From assembly GCA_038210245.1 (NCBI GenBank), contig JBBQWW010000001.1, positions 62,001 to 126,000 of the forward strand: DNA of 64,000 nucleotides. The letters are read 5' to 3'. The stretch's first letter is position 1; every line of letters begins with the position of its first letter. Positions 33,081-41,729 of this stretch are shown in pieces. Both the position numbers and the translations under genes were made by a program. The notes under the pieces were generated by a model. That model had not been told where the DNA came from and ran no database searches. It saw nothing but the letters and a program-made list of their open reading frames with translations. Origin of the DNA: Bog-756 sp038210245. Its GTDB lineage: Bacteria > Actinomycetota > Acidimicrobiia > Acidimicrobiales > RAAP-2.

Positions 33081-33302
33081 ATGACCGTCACCGAACCGAC
33101 CTCCACCCACGCCACCAAGGGGACGACCACCCGCACCGCCGTCATCCGACCCGGCGTCCACCTGACCAAGCGGGAGGTGTTCGATGCCTGCCAGGCGCTG
33201 GCCGACGCCGACCGGGAGCTGGTGGCAACCGGGGCCACACAGGAGTCCCGGGCCCTGGGGGACCTCTTCGAGCTGCTCGAGGACCGAATGACCCGGGGCT
33301 GA
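33081..33302 (+). CDS. Small hypothetical protein downstream of ssb
   Basis: 73 residues, ATG 9 nt after the ssb stop, so probably co-transcribed and perhaps coupled. The C-terminal 45 residues (LTKREVFDACQALADADRELVATGATQESRALGDLFELLEDR) look like a two-helix bundle. No known domain. A strong terminator follows 22 nt downstream, supporting a two-gene unit. Function unknown. Confidence 0.65.
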   Translation: MTVTEPTSTHATKGTTTRTAVIRPGVHLTKREVFDACQALADADRELVATGATQESRALGDLFELLEDRMTRG

Positions 33303-33324
33303 GTGGGCTCCCGGCGTGGGGACC

Positions 33325-33360
33325 GTCCGTCCGGTGGCCCCGAGGGTCGGCCGGACGGAC
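33325..33360. terminator. Bidirectional hairpin terminator between the ssb unit and msrB
   Basis: Perfect 10-bp arms GTCCGTCCGG / CCGGACGGAC with a 16-nt loop lie between two convergent transcripts, 22 nt after the plus-strand stop and 7 nt beyond the msrB stop. Confidence 0.8.
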
Positions 33361-33367
33361 GGGAGGG

Positions 33368-33793
33368 TCAGGCCTGCTCGGGCTCGTACTCGATGGAGAG
33401 CGAGTTCACGCAGAAGCGCTGACCGGTGGGTGCCGGCCCGTCAGGGAAGACGTGCCCCAGATGACCCCCGCAGCGGGCGCAGGTGATCTCCGTACGGGCC
33501 ATACCGAAGCTCTTGTCCACGTGCTCCTGAATGACCCCGTCGTCGAGGGCCCGGTAGAAGCTGGGCCATCCCGACCCCGACTCGAACTTGGTGTCGCTGG
33601 GGAACAGCGCCGCCCCACAGCCGGCGCAGGTGAACATGCCGCTGCCCTCAACGTGGAGGAGCTCACCGGACCAGGCCGGCTCGGTCCCCTTCTGACGGAG
33701 TACGGCGTACCGCTCGGGCGACAGCTTGGACCGCCACTCCTCGTCGCTCAGCTCCACCCGGCCGCCGGTATCGGTTCCTGTGTTCTCTGCCAT
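33368..33793 (-). CDS. msrB: Peptide-methionine (R)-S-oxide reductase MsrB
   Basis: 141 residues, full length. The zinc site CAGC (about 56-59) and CARC (about 105-108), GSGWPSFYRAL, GGHLGHVFPDG and the catalytic cysteine in QRFCVNSLSIEY near the C terminus are all present. It reduces oxidised methionine in proteins with thioredoxin. ATG at 33793, divergent from the acyl-CoA dehydrogenase. It fits the local theme of oxidative-damage repair with Ohr, rubrerythrin and the encapsulin. Confidence 0.95.
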   Translation of the reverse strand: MAENTGTDTGGRVELSDEEWRSKLSPERYAVLRQKGTEPAWSGELLHVEGSGMFTCAGCGAALFPSDTKFESGSGWPSFYRALDDGVIQEHVDKSFGMARTEITCARCGGHLGHVFPDGPAPTGQRFCVNSLSIEYEPEQA

Positions 33794-34079
33794 GGCACTC
33801 TCCTTGTGGGCTCGGGCCTGATCGGCCCCTTCCTCGGTGCAGTCTCCGATCAGGTCGACGGCGTTGCACGACGCCCCTCAAAGGAGATCCACCCGGGCCG
33901 CCCTACGTCTGATCCTGCAGTGTAAGCAACGTCGGGGAGAGGTGCCCTGTTCCCACCGGAGGGTGGAATCGGGTTTGCTAACGTCGCGTCAGATCTCGTC
34001 GGAGCCTCCCGACAACCCCGGTGCCCACCGCAGTTGGGCGCCGTCGGCCCCGATCGACGATTCGAGAACCTTCGCCACC

Positions 34080-35270
34080 ATGGACCTCCGAGACCGACCC
34101 GAGGACGAGACGTTCCGCAAGGAGGTCCGCGCCTGGCTCGCCGACCACGTCACGGGCGAGTTCGCCGCCCTGGGCGGCCGGGGTGGCTCGGGGGACGAGA
34201 CCTACGGGTTCGAGACCCGGTTGGAGTGGGAGAAGGTGCTGGCCGCGGACGGCTGGACGGGCATCGGGTGGCCGGTGGAGCACGGGGGCCGTGGGGCATC
34301 TATCGCCCATCAGGTCATCTTCAACGAGGAGTACGTGCGGGCCCGAGCCCCCGGCCGGGTCAGCGTCCTCGGCGAGGGTCTCCTCGGTCCGACCCTGATC
34401 CAGTACGGGAGCCCCGACCAGCAGGCGCGGTTCCTGCCGCCCATCCTGGCCGGCACCGAGCTGTGGTGCCAGGGGTACTCCGAGCCCGACGCCGGCAGCG
34501 ATCTGGCCAACGTGCAGACCAAGGCCTATCTCGACGGTGACCAGTGGGTGGTCACCGGGCAGAAGGTCTGGACCTCGCTGGCCCACCAGGCCGACTGGTG
34601 CTTCGTGGTCTGCCGCACCGAGCCCGGCTCGGCCCGGCACCACGGGCTCTCCTACCTGCTGGTGCCGATGGACCAGCCCGGCGTGGACGTCCGACCCATC
34701 ACCCAACTCACCCAGACCTCCGAGTTCAACGAGGTCTTCTTCGACGGGGCCCGCACCCCGGCCGACCACGTGGTGGGGGAGGTGGGCCAGGGCTGGAAGG
34801 TCGCTCTGGCCACCCTGGCCTTCGAGCGTGGCGTCGGTCTCCTCGGCCACCAGCTCTCCTTCCGACGTGAGCTGGACCACCTCATCGACGTGGCCCGGGC
34901 CAACGGGAAGGCGGTCGACCCGGTGGTCCGCCAGCGCCTGGCCCGTTCCTACGCCGAGCTCGAGATCCTCCGGTACAACACCCTGCGCAGCCTGTCGGGC
35001 TACGACGGGCCGGTGGCCCCGCCCGAGGCTTCCATCATCAAGCTGTACTGGGCCACGTGGCACCGGCAGCTCGGCGAGCTGGCCCTCGACGTCCGGGGAC
35101 CGGCCGGCCTGGTGGCCGAGGGGTTCCCCTACGAGCTCGACGAGTTCCAGCGCACCTTCCTGTTCAGCCGGTCCGAGACCATCTACGGCGGCTCCAACGA
35201 GATCCAGAAGAACATCATCGGCGAGCGGGTCCTCGGCCTGCCGCCTGAGCCCAAGGGGACCAACCGATGA
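34080..35270 (+). CDS. Acyl-CoA dehydrogenase, FadE30-like
   Basis: 396 residues from the ATG at 34080 (MDLRDRPEDETFRKEVRAWL). Family motifs are GWTGIGWPVEHGGRGAS, CQGYSEPDAGSDLANVQT, the beta-domain WVVTGQKVWTSLAH and the C-terminal SETIYGGSNEIQKNIIGERVLGLP. It resembles FadE30, which in mycobacteria acts on 5-OH-HIP-CoA during breakdown of steroid C and D rings. The resemblance is supported by the next two genes (IpdF-like and FadD3-like), which have the same neighbours in Mycobacterium. Overlaps the SDR gene by 4 nt. Acyl specificity is inferred, not shown. Confidence 0.88.
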   Translation: MDLRDRPEDETFRKEVRAWLADHVTGEFAALGGRGGSGDETYGFETRLEWEKVLAADGWTGIGWPVEHGGRGASIAHQVIFNEEYVRARAPGRVSVLGEGLLGPTLIQYGSPDQQARFLPPILAGTELWCQGYSEPDAGSDLANVQTKAYLDGDQWVVTGQKVWTSLAHQADWCFVVCRTEPGSARHHGLSYLLVPMDQPGVDVRPITQLTQTSEFNEVFFDGARTPADHVVGEVGQGWKVALATLAFERGVGLLGHQLSFRRELDHLIDVARANGKAVDPVVRQRLARSYAELEILRYNTLRSLSGYDGPVAPPEASIIKLYWATWHRQLGELALDVRGPAGLVAEGFPYELDEFQRTFLFSRSETIYGGSNEIQKNIIGERVLGLPPEPKGTNR

Positions 35271-36094
35271 CCGACGCCGCACCGGCCGGGCCCACCCCGA
35301 CCGCTCCTCCCATCCCGGTACCGCCCCCGGGGCACGGGCTGCTGACCGGGAAGATCGTGGTCATCACGGCGGCGGCCGGTACCGGCATCGGATTCGCCAC
35401 GGCCAAGCGGTGTATCGAGGAGGGCGGCACCGTGGTCATCTCCGACGCCCATGAGCGTCGACTGGGCGAGGCGGCCGACGCCCTGGCCGCGCTCCCTGAG
35501 TCCGGGGGGGAACGACCCCTGGCCGTACCGTGCAACGTTACCGACGAGGCACAGGTCCAACACCTCTATGACGCCGCCGTCGAGCACCACGGTCACTTCG
35601 ACGTGGCCGTAAACAACGCCGGCCTGGGGGGCCAGGTGGACGTGGTGGACATGACCGATGAGCAGTGGGCGCTGGTCCTCGACGTCACGCTCACCGGGAC
35701 CTTCCGCTGCACCCGGGCCGCTCTGCGTCACTTCTACGCCCGGGGGGCGGGCGGGGTCATTGTGAACAATGCATCGGTGCTCGGATGGAGGGCCCAGGCG
35801 GGCCAGTCCCACTACGCCGCGGCCAAGGCGGGGGTGATGGCCTTGACGCGGTGCAGCGCCGTCGAGGCCGCCCCCCACAACGTCCGCATCAACGCCGTCT
35901 CGCCCAGCCTGGCTGTTCACCCCTTCCTCAACAAGGTCATGGCCGACGAGGAGCTGGCCGAGCTCAGCCGGCGTGAGGCCTTCGGTCGCGGGGCCGAGGT
36001 GTGGGAGGTAGCCAATGTCATCGCCTTTCTGGCCAGTGGGTACGCCACCTTCATGACTGGCGAAGTGGTGTCGGTGAGCAGTCAGCACCCGTAG
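35267..36094 (+). CDS. Short-chain dehydrogenase/reductase, IpdF-like
   Basis: 275 residues. After a proline-rich leader comes the Rossmann motif TAAAGTGIGFATAKR (about 35-49, a TGxxxGIG variant with AAAGTGIG), VNNAGLGG, catalytic Ser in NNASVLGW, and Tyr/Lys in HYAAAKAGVMAL. The C terminus ends in a VVSVSSQ pattern remembered from mycobacterial IpdF, which oxidises a 5-hydroxyl in HIP-CoA breakdown. Coupled to the FadE30-like gene by an ATGA overlap. Specific role inferred from synteny. Confidence 0.85.
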   Translation: MTDAAPAGPTPTAPPIPVPPPGHGLLTGKIVVITAAAGTGIGFATAKRCIEEGGTVVISDAHERRLGEAADALAALPESGGERPLAVPCNVTDEAQVQHLYDAAVEHHGHFDVAVNNAGLGGQVDVVDMTDEQWALVLDVTLTGTFRCTRAALRHFYARGAGGVIVNNASVLGWRAQAGQSHYAAAKAGVMALTRCSAVEAAPHNVRINAVSPSLAVHPFLNKVMADEELAELSRREAFGRGAEVWEVANVIAFLASGYATFMTGEVVSVSSQHP

Positions 36095-36155
36095 GGCCCG
36101 GGGCGCTCCCGGTGGGCCTACCGGCGGATGGGCGCCTGGCCTGACCGGAGGGGTG

Positions 36156-37841
36156 ATGCACTACCCTGACGACGTGTCAGATGTGACCGATCCCCGAGGG
36201 GACCTCCAGTGGGGGACCATCCCCGGTCTGGTGGAGGACGCCGCCGCCCGCTTCGGTGGCGACGAGGCCCTGGTCGACGTGCACGGTCCCGGGGGCTCCA
36301 CTACCCGGCTCACCTTCGACCAGCTGGCCGAGCAGGTGGCCGCCGCTACCCGCGCCATCGTGGCCAACGGCATCGAACGGGGGGACCGGGTGGCCATCTG
36401 GGCCCCCAACTGTGCCGAGTGGGTCATCGCCGCCCTGGGTGCCGTCGGGGCCGGGGCGCTACTGGTGCCGCTCAACACCCGGTTCAAGGGGGCGGAGGCC
36501 GCCTACATCCTCCGCCAGTCGGGCGCCCGGCTGCTCTTCACCGTGGAGGGATTCCTCGGGACGGACTACCCACGTCAGCTGAACGAGGCAGTGGCGGCGG
36601 AGGGGCCGGTCCCGGACCTCGAGCGGGTGGTGGTCCTCCGGTCCGACGACTCCTCGGACAGGGTTCCGACGGCCAAGGGTGATCCCGTGGTGGAGTGGGA
36701 GGTCTTCCTGCACGAGGGCATCACCTGCTCGGCCGACGTGGCCGCTGGTCGCACCGCCTCCATCACCGCCGGGGACCTCTCCGACCTGGTGTTCACCTCG
36801 GGTACCACCGGCAACCCGAAGGGGGCCATGACCACCCACGGTCAGACCCTGCGGACCTTCGCCACGTGGGCCGAGGTGGTCGGGCTCCGCCAGGGGGACC
36901 GCTACCTCATCGTCAATCCCTTCTTTCACACCTTCGGCTATAAGGCCGGGATCCTGGCCTGCCTGATGGCCGGGGCCACCATGGTGCCCGAGCCGGTCTT
37001 CGACGTGGCCCAGGTGGTGGAGCGCATCGGCCAGGAGCGCATCTCGGTGCTGCCCGGGCCCCCCACCATCTTCCAGTCCATCCTCGACCACCCGGACCGG
37101 AAGTCGTTCGAGCTGGACAGCCTCCGGCTGGTGGTCACCGGGGCGGCGCAGGTGCCGGTGGAGCTGGTCCGGGGCCTGTGGTCCGACCTCGGCATCGACA
37201 CGGTACTGACCGCCTACGGCCTGACCGAGGCCTGTGGGACGGTGACCATGTGTCGCCGCGGTGACTCCGCCGAGGTCATCGCCGGTACGTCGGGACGGGC
37301 CATCCCCGACGTGGAGGTCCGCATCATCGATCCCGGTGGCGCCGAGGTGGCCCGGGGAGAGGCCGGCGAGGTGGTGGTGCGGGGCTACAACGTCATGCGC
37401 GGCTACTTCAACGACACCGAGGCCTCCGAGGAGGCCGTCGATGCCCACGGCTGGCTCCACACCGGGGACATCGGGGTGATGGACGGGGACGGCAACGTGT
37501 CCATCACCGACCGGCTGAAGGACATGTACGTAAGTGGCGGCTTCAACGTCTACCCCGCCGAGGTCGAGGCCGTGCTGCGGGGCCATCCCTCGGTGGGACA
37601 GGTGGCGGTCATCGGGGTACCGGACCGCCGTATGGGCGAAGTGGGTCTGGCCCTGGTCGTTCGGGCCGCCGACTCGATGGCCGAGTCGGACGACCTGGCC
37701 GCCTGGGCCCGGGAGCGGCTGGCCAACTACAAGGTGCCTCGGTCGGTGGCGTGGGTGGACGTGCTCCCGATGAACGCCGGCGGCAAGGTGTTGAAACGCC
37801 AGCTCCGGCTGGAGTACGCCGCGGCCGACGGCACCGGCTGA
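36156..37841 (+). CDS. Acyl-CoA ligase, FadD3-like (HIP-CoA synthetase type)
   Basis: 561 residues from the ATG at 36156; GTG codons at 36153 and 36174 are alternatives. Adenylate-forming motifs: DLVFTSGTTGNPKGAM, VNPFFHTFGYKAGILACL, VLPGPPTIFQSILDHP, VLTAYGLTEACG, LHTGDIGVMDGDGN, DRLKDMYVSGGFNVYPAEVE and the lysine of AGGKVLKRQ. The FFHTFGYKAGILACL and LPGPPTIFQS patterns are characteristic of the FadD3 group, which activates the steroid C/D-ring acid HIP. It follows the SDR by 61 nt. Confidence 0.87.
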   Translation: MHYPDDVSDVTDPRGDLQWGTIPGLVEDAAARFGGDEALVDVHGPGGSTTRLTFDQLAEQVAAATRAIVANGIERGDRVAIWAPNCAEWVIAALGAVGAGALLVPLNTRFKGAEAAYILRQSGARLLFTVEGFLGTDYPRQLNEAVAAEGPVPDLERVVVLRSDDSSDRVPTAKGDPVVEWEVFLHEGITCSADVAAGRTASITAGDLSDLVFTSGTTGNPKGAMTTHGQTLRTFATWAEVVGLRQGDRYLIVNPFFHTFGYKAGILACLMAGATMVPEPVFDVAQVVERIGQERISVLPGPPTIFQSILDHPDRKSFELDSLRLVVTGAAQVPVELVRGLWSDLGIDTVLTAYGLTEACGTVTMCRRGDSAEVIAGTSGRAIPDVEVRIIDPGGAEVARGEAGEVVVRGYNVMRGYFNDTEASEEAVDAHGWLHTGDIGVMDGDGNVSITDRLKDMYVSGGFNVYPAEVEAVLRGHPSVGQVAVIGVPDRRMGEVGLALVVRAADSMAESDDLAAWARERLANYKVPRSVAWVDVLPMNAGGKVLKRQLRLEYAAADGTG

Positions 37842-37934
37842 GGGTGGACCGGCCGGCCGCACCCTCGTTGGGTGGGGACCAGCCGACCGCAGAGTGATCT
37901 GACCACAGGAATCGACAACAGAGGGAGGGGTGCC

Positions 37935-39044
37935 ATGCGTGGCATTGTCTACACCGGTGATGAGGCAGAGGTAACCGACGAGCTGGGCGTGCGCGCCCCG
38001 GGGCCCAATGAGGTCCGGGTGGCCATCGGGGCCGCGGGGGTGTGTCACAGCGACTTGTCGGTCATCAACGGGACCATCCCGTGGAAGTCACCGTCGGTTC
38101 TGGGGCACGAAGGGGCCGGCGTGGTCGAATCGGTGGGTTCCGAGGTCAGATCGGTGAAGCCCGGAGACCACGTGGTGATCGCCACCCTGGCCAGCTGCGG
38201 GACGTGCCGGGCCTGCAGCACCGGCCACCCCACCTGGTGCATCAAGACTCTGGGGAACGTGTCCGAGCCCTTCACCTTCCGAGGGGAGCCAGCCTCTAAC
38301 TTCGCTGGGACCTCGGTGTTCACCGAACAGACGGTCGTCCAGGAGGTCCAGGCGGTCAAGATCAGCAAGGACGTGCCCATGACCTCGGCCTGCCTGATCG
38401 GGTGCGGTGTCCTCACCGGGGTGGGATCGGTGCTGAACCGGGCCAACGTCCAGGCCGGACAGACGGCAGCTGTCTTCGGCGTGGGCGGGGTGGGTCTGAA
38501 CGTGATCCAGGGGCTCCGTATCGCTGGAGCCAGCCGGATCGTGGCCGTTGACACCCTGGTCTCCAAGGAGGGCTTGGCCCGCCAGTTCGGGGCCACCCAC
38601 TTCGTCGACGCCTCGGCTACCGATGCCGTGGCCGCCATCCGTGAGCTGGTACCGCCCAGTCCCGACCTTCTGTCCGGCGCCCTCGGCTGGACCGGCGGCG
38701 TGAACTGGTCTTTCGACTGCGTTGGCCACCCGGTGGTGCTCCGCAACGCGCTGGACGTCCTCGACTGGGGGGGAAATGCCCTAGCCATCGGCATTCCTCC
38801 CCAGGGCACCGAAGTCTCGGTGGACGTCAACGCCCTCGCCTACGTGGACCGAGGTCTGCTCGGCTGCCGCTACGGATCGTCCCGTCCGCACCACGACATC
38901 CCGTTGATGGTGGAGCTCTACCTCTCGGGCCAGCTGATGTTGGACGAACTGGTCACCGAGCAGCGGCCGCTCGAAGGGTTCCGCGAGATCGTGGAGGACA
39001 TGGAGGCCGGCAAGCTGGCTCGCGGGGTACTGACCTTCTCCTAG
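37935..39044 (+). CDS. Zinc-dependent alcohol dehydrogenase, class III-like
   Basis: 369 residues from the ATG at 37935, preceded by GAGGGAGGGG. Catalytic zinc ligands C38 (GVCHSDLS) and H/E in VLGHEGAG are present, plus the structural zinc lobe CGTCRACSTGHPTWC. The Rossmann motif VFGVGGVGLNVIQG is at about 177. It belongs to the long-loop class III / mycobacterial AdhD-like group and oxidises primary alcohols with NAD or a bound cofactor. In this catabolic island it could oxidise a side-chain alcohol. Monocistronic gaps of about 90 and 140 nt flank it. Confidence 0.88.
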   Translation: MRGIVYTGDEAEVTDELGVRAPGPNEVRVAIGAAGVCHSDLSVINGTIPWKSPSVLGHEGAGVVESVGSEVRSVKPGDHVVIATLASCGTCRACSTGHPTWCIKTLGNVSEPFTFRGEPASNFAGTSVFTEQTVVQEVQAVKISKDVPMTSACLIGCGVLTGVGSVLNRANVQAGQTAAVFGVGGVGLNVIQGLRIAGASRIVAVDTLVSKEGLARQFGATHFVDASATDAVAAIRELVPPSPDLLSGALGWTGGVNWSFDCVGHPVVLRNALDVLDWGGNALAIGIPPQGTEVSVDVNALAYVDRGLLGCRYGSSRPHHDIPLMVELYLSGQLMLDELVTEQRPLEGFREIVEDMEAGKLARGVLTFS

Positions 39045-39183
39045 AGGTCCGGGTCCGGACCGACGGTGGTGTCGACGGCCCGGGCTCGGAGTCCCGTTGG
39101 TCGACGGCGGCCCGTCGACCGACCGCTGAGCCGTCTCGTCCCCGGATCATTCCCGAGTGGCCCTGTTACAGTCCTCTCCCGGT

Positions 39184-40878
39184 ATGACGGTGCGTCAGAT
39201 TGAGGGGGAGTTCGAGACGGTCACCGAGGTGCTGCGCGCCGCCGCGGTGCTGAACCCCGACGTCGAGGCCTACGTCGAGCCGGCCACGGAGTCGGCGCCC
39301 CGGCGCTCTCTGACCTTTTCCGAGTGGGATCGGGCTGCCGACGGCGTGGCCGGACTGTGGGCCGGGCACGGGGTGGTCCGGGGCTCGGTGGTCTGCCTCC
39401 TCCTGCCCAGCTCCATCGACTACATGGTCTGCTACGCCGCCGCCGCCCGTCTGGGCGCGGTGACCTCGGGGATCAACCTGCGACTCGGGGCGGTCGAGGC
39501 CCGCTCCATCCTCGAGCGCACGCTCCCCACCGTCACGGTGGTCGACCACGGTGGTGACGACGACCGGGGCCCGATGGGCACGGTGCTGGACCGCTCGACG
39601 GTCCGGGAGGCCATGTCCGGACCTCCTCCTCGGTCGTGGCCGGGGCTGGAATCGAGCGACCCGGTGGCGGTGGTGTGGACGAGTGGCACCACCGGTCTGC
39701 CCAAAGGGGCGGTGTTCGACCACACCAGCCTGGCCGCGGTGGCCTCGGGGACGGACGTTTTGTCCGAGCCCGGCGACCGGCGCCTCTCCCCGCTGCCCTT
39801 TGCCCACGTGGGGTCGATGACCCGGCCCTGGGACGAGATCGCCAACGGAATCACCACGGTGATCACCCCCACCCCGTGGCGGGCCGGTGACGCCGTCCGC
39901 ATACTGGCCGAGGAGCGGATCACGGTGGCCCAGGGGGTGCCGACCCAGTGGGCGCTGGTGCTGGCCCACCCCGACCTCGACACCACCGATGTGTCGTCGC
40001 TCCGGATCGCCGGGACGGGGGCGTCCCGGGTGCCGTCCGAGCTGGTGGCGGCCCTGCGCCTGCGCCTGGGCGTCCCCGTGGTGGTCCGGTACACCTCCAC
40101 CGAGGCCTCGTTGGGCACCGGCACCGTTCCCGGCGATGCCGACGAGGTGGTGGCGACCACCGTGGGCCGGCCGGTCCCCGGGGTGCTGATGGCCATCGCC
40201 GACGACACCGGTCGCATGCGCCGGGTCGGGGAGGTGGGGCGGGTCCGGCTGCGGTCAGCCGCGGTCATGCGGGGCTACTGGGGCGGTCCCACCACCGGTC
40301 CGGGGGCCGACGGAGTGGTCTACGACCGCCCAGCCACCGACGCCGTGCTGTCCGACGACGGGTGGCTGACCACGGGAGACTTCGGCTTCACCGACCCGAG
40401 CGGCTGCCTCCACCTGGTCGGTCGGGCCAATGAGCTCTACATCCGGGGCGGCTACAACGTGTACCCGGCCGAGGTCGAAGGGGTGCTCGGAGGGCACCCC
40501 GACGTGGCCCAGGCGGCAGTGGTCGGTGCGCCCGACCCCGTGCTGGGCGAGATCGGTGTGGTCTTCGTCGTACCGGCCCCCGGGGCCTCATCCCACGAGG
40601 GCGACCTGTTGGCTGCGCTGCGCGAGCTGGCCCGGACCGCCCTGGCCGACTACAAGGCCCCCGATCGACTGGTCGTGGTGGACAGCCTTCCCCTCACCTC
40701 GATGATGAAGGTGGACAAGCGGGCCCTGGCCGAACGGGCCCAGCGGGCCGCCGAAGCCCCACCGGCACCGCCATCGGCACCCCCGTCCCCGGTGACCGGC
40801 GACGCCGGACGACCCGCCGACCCCCTCGACCCCCGGACCCCTGACCGACGACCATCCGAGAACGGAGCCCGCTCATGA
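39184..40878 (+). CDS. Acyl-CoA synthetase, FadD17-like
   Basis: 564 residues from the ATG at 39184; the frame runs open to 39157. Motifs: VVWTSGTTGLPKGAVF, LPFAHVGSMTRPWDEI, VVVRYTSTEASLGTGT, WLTTGDFGFTDPSGCL, ANELYIRGGYNVYPAEVE and MMKVDKRAL at the C-terminal lysine region. A disordered Pro/Asp tail of about 45 residues follows. The unusual TSTEAS in place of the A5 YGxTE motif resembles the FadD17/FadD19 side-chain ligases. Its stop overlaps the next gene by 4 nt, linking it to the EthD-like protein. Confidence 0.86.
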   Translation: MTVRQIEGEFETVTEVLRAAAVLNPDVEAYVEPATESAPRRSLTFSEWDRAADGVAGLWAGHGVVRGSVVCLLLPSSIDYMVCYAAAARLGAVTSGINLRLGAVEARSILERTLPTVTVVDHGGDDDRGPMGTVLDRSTVREAMSGPPPRSWPGLESSDPVAVVWTSGTTGLPKGAVFDHTSLAAVASGTDVLSEPGDRRLSPLPFAHVGSMTRPWDEIANGITTVITPTPWRAGDAVRILAEERITVAQGVPTQWALVLAHPDLDTTDVSSLRIAGTGASRVPSELVAALRLRLGVPVVVRYTSTEASLGTGTVPGDADEVVATTVGRPVPGVLMAIADDTGRMRRVGEVGRVRLRSAAVMRGYWGGPTTGPGADGVVYDRPATDAVLSDDGWLTTGDFGFTDPSGCLHLVGRANELYIRGGYNVYPAEVEGVLGGHPDVAQAAVVGAPDPVLGEIGVVFVVPAPGASSHEGDLLAALRELARTALADYKAPDRLVVVDSLPLTSMMKVDKRALAERAQRAAEAPPAPPSAPPSPVTGDAGRPADPLDPRTPDRRPSENGARS

Positions 40879-41729
40879 CTGGACGATCGATACCCGCCGA
40901 GGGTGGGGTGACCGACGACCCCATCCGCATCGGCACCATGCTCTACACCCTGGTCGAGCCCCACCGTGGCCACCAGGTCGAGTACAACCGCTGGTACGAG
41001 CGGGACCACTTCTACGCCGGCTGCCAGATCGGCGCCTACAACTTCGCCGGCGCCCGCTTCGTCGCCACCGCCCCGTTGAAGGCACTCCGGCTCCCCGAGC
41101 CCGGAGGAGTGGACGGCCCGGGACCCCTGGTCGCCGATCCGGAGACCGGCAGCTATCTCGGCCTGTACTTCGTACTGGACGGCCACCACGATGAGTGGAA
41201 CCGGTGGGCCGTGGATCAGGTCAACGTGCTCCACGCCGCCGGTCGCATGTACGACAAGCGGGACCACATCCACACCGGCCTGTACCGGTTCGAGTGGGAG
41301 CACCGGCGTGACGCCGACGGTGTGCCGGCCGAGCTGACCCTCGACCACCGGTTCCCTGGCATGGTCTCGGTCTTCGTGGAGCCGACCGAGGGGACCGACC
41401 TCGAGCGGCTGGGGGAGTGGTACCGGCACGAGTACCTGCCCTCGGTGGTCCCGGACAGCGACGTGGCCACGGTGCTCGGCTTCAGCCCGCTGCCCCTGCT
41501 GGCCGACGCTCCCGGCGACGTGCCTCGGGCCGAGCAGCTGGACCCGCGCCTGGTCCTCCTGTGCTTCCTCGACCGGGAGCCCACCGGGTCGTGGCCGGTC
41601 TTCGCCGACCAGGTCCGGGCGGTGGCCGACAGCGGACTGGGGCGTGTGGTGTGGGCCTCCCCGTTCATCGGCACCGTGCCCGGGACGGACACCTACACCG
41701 ACCAGCTGTGGTCGGGGCCGGCATCATGA
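40875..41729 (+). CDS. Two-domain EthD/ABM-like protein of unknown function
   Basis: 284 residues, coupled by ATGA overlaps to acyl-CoA ligases on both sides. Two halves each start with a beta strand then a W-Y-x-(R/H)-(D/E)-(H/Y) motif: NRWYERDHFYAG near residue 40 and GEWYRHEYLPSV near residue 180. This suggests an internal duplication of the dimeric alpha+beta barrel fold seen in EthD and ABM proteins. No catalytic residues are known for this group. The tight coupling implies an accessory role in acyl-CoA or steroid/terpenoid oxidation. Confidence 0.7.
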   Translation: MTGRSIPAEGGVTDDPIRIGTMLYTLVEPHRGHQVEYNRWYERDHFYAGCQIGAYNFAGARFVATAPLKALRLPEPGGVDGPGPLVADPETGSYLGLYFVLDGHHDEWNRWAVDQVNVLHAAGRMYDKRDHIHTGLYRFEWEHRRDADGVPAELTLDHRFPGMVSVFVEPTEGTDLERLGEWYRHEYLPSVVPDSDVATVLGFSPLPLLADAPGDVPRAEQLDPRLVLLCFLDREPTGSWPVFADQVRAVADSGLGRVVWASPFIGTVPGTDTYTDQLWSGPAS

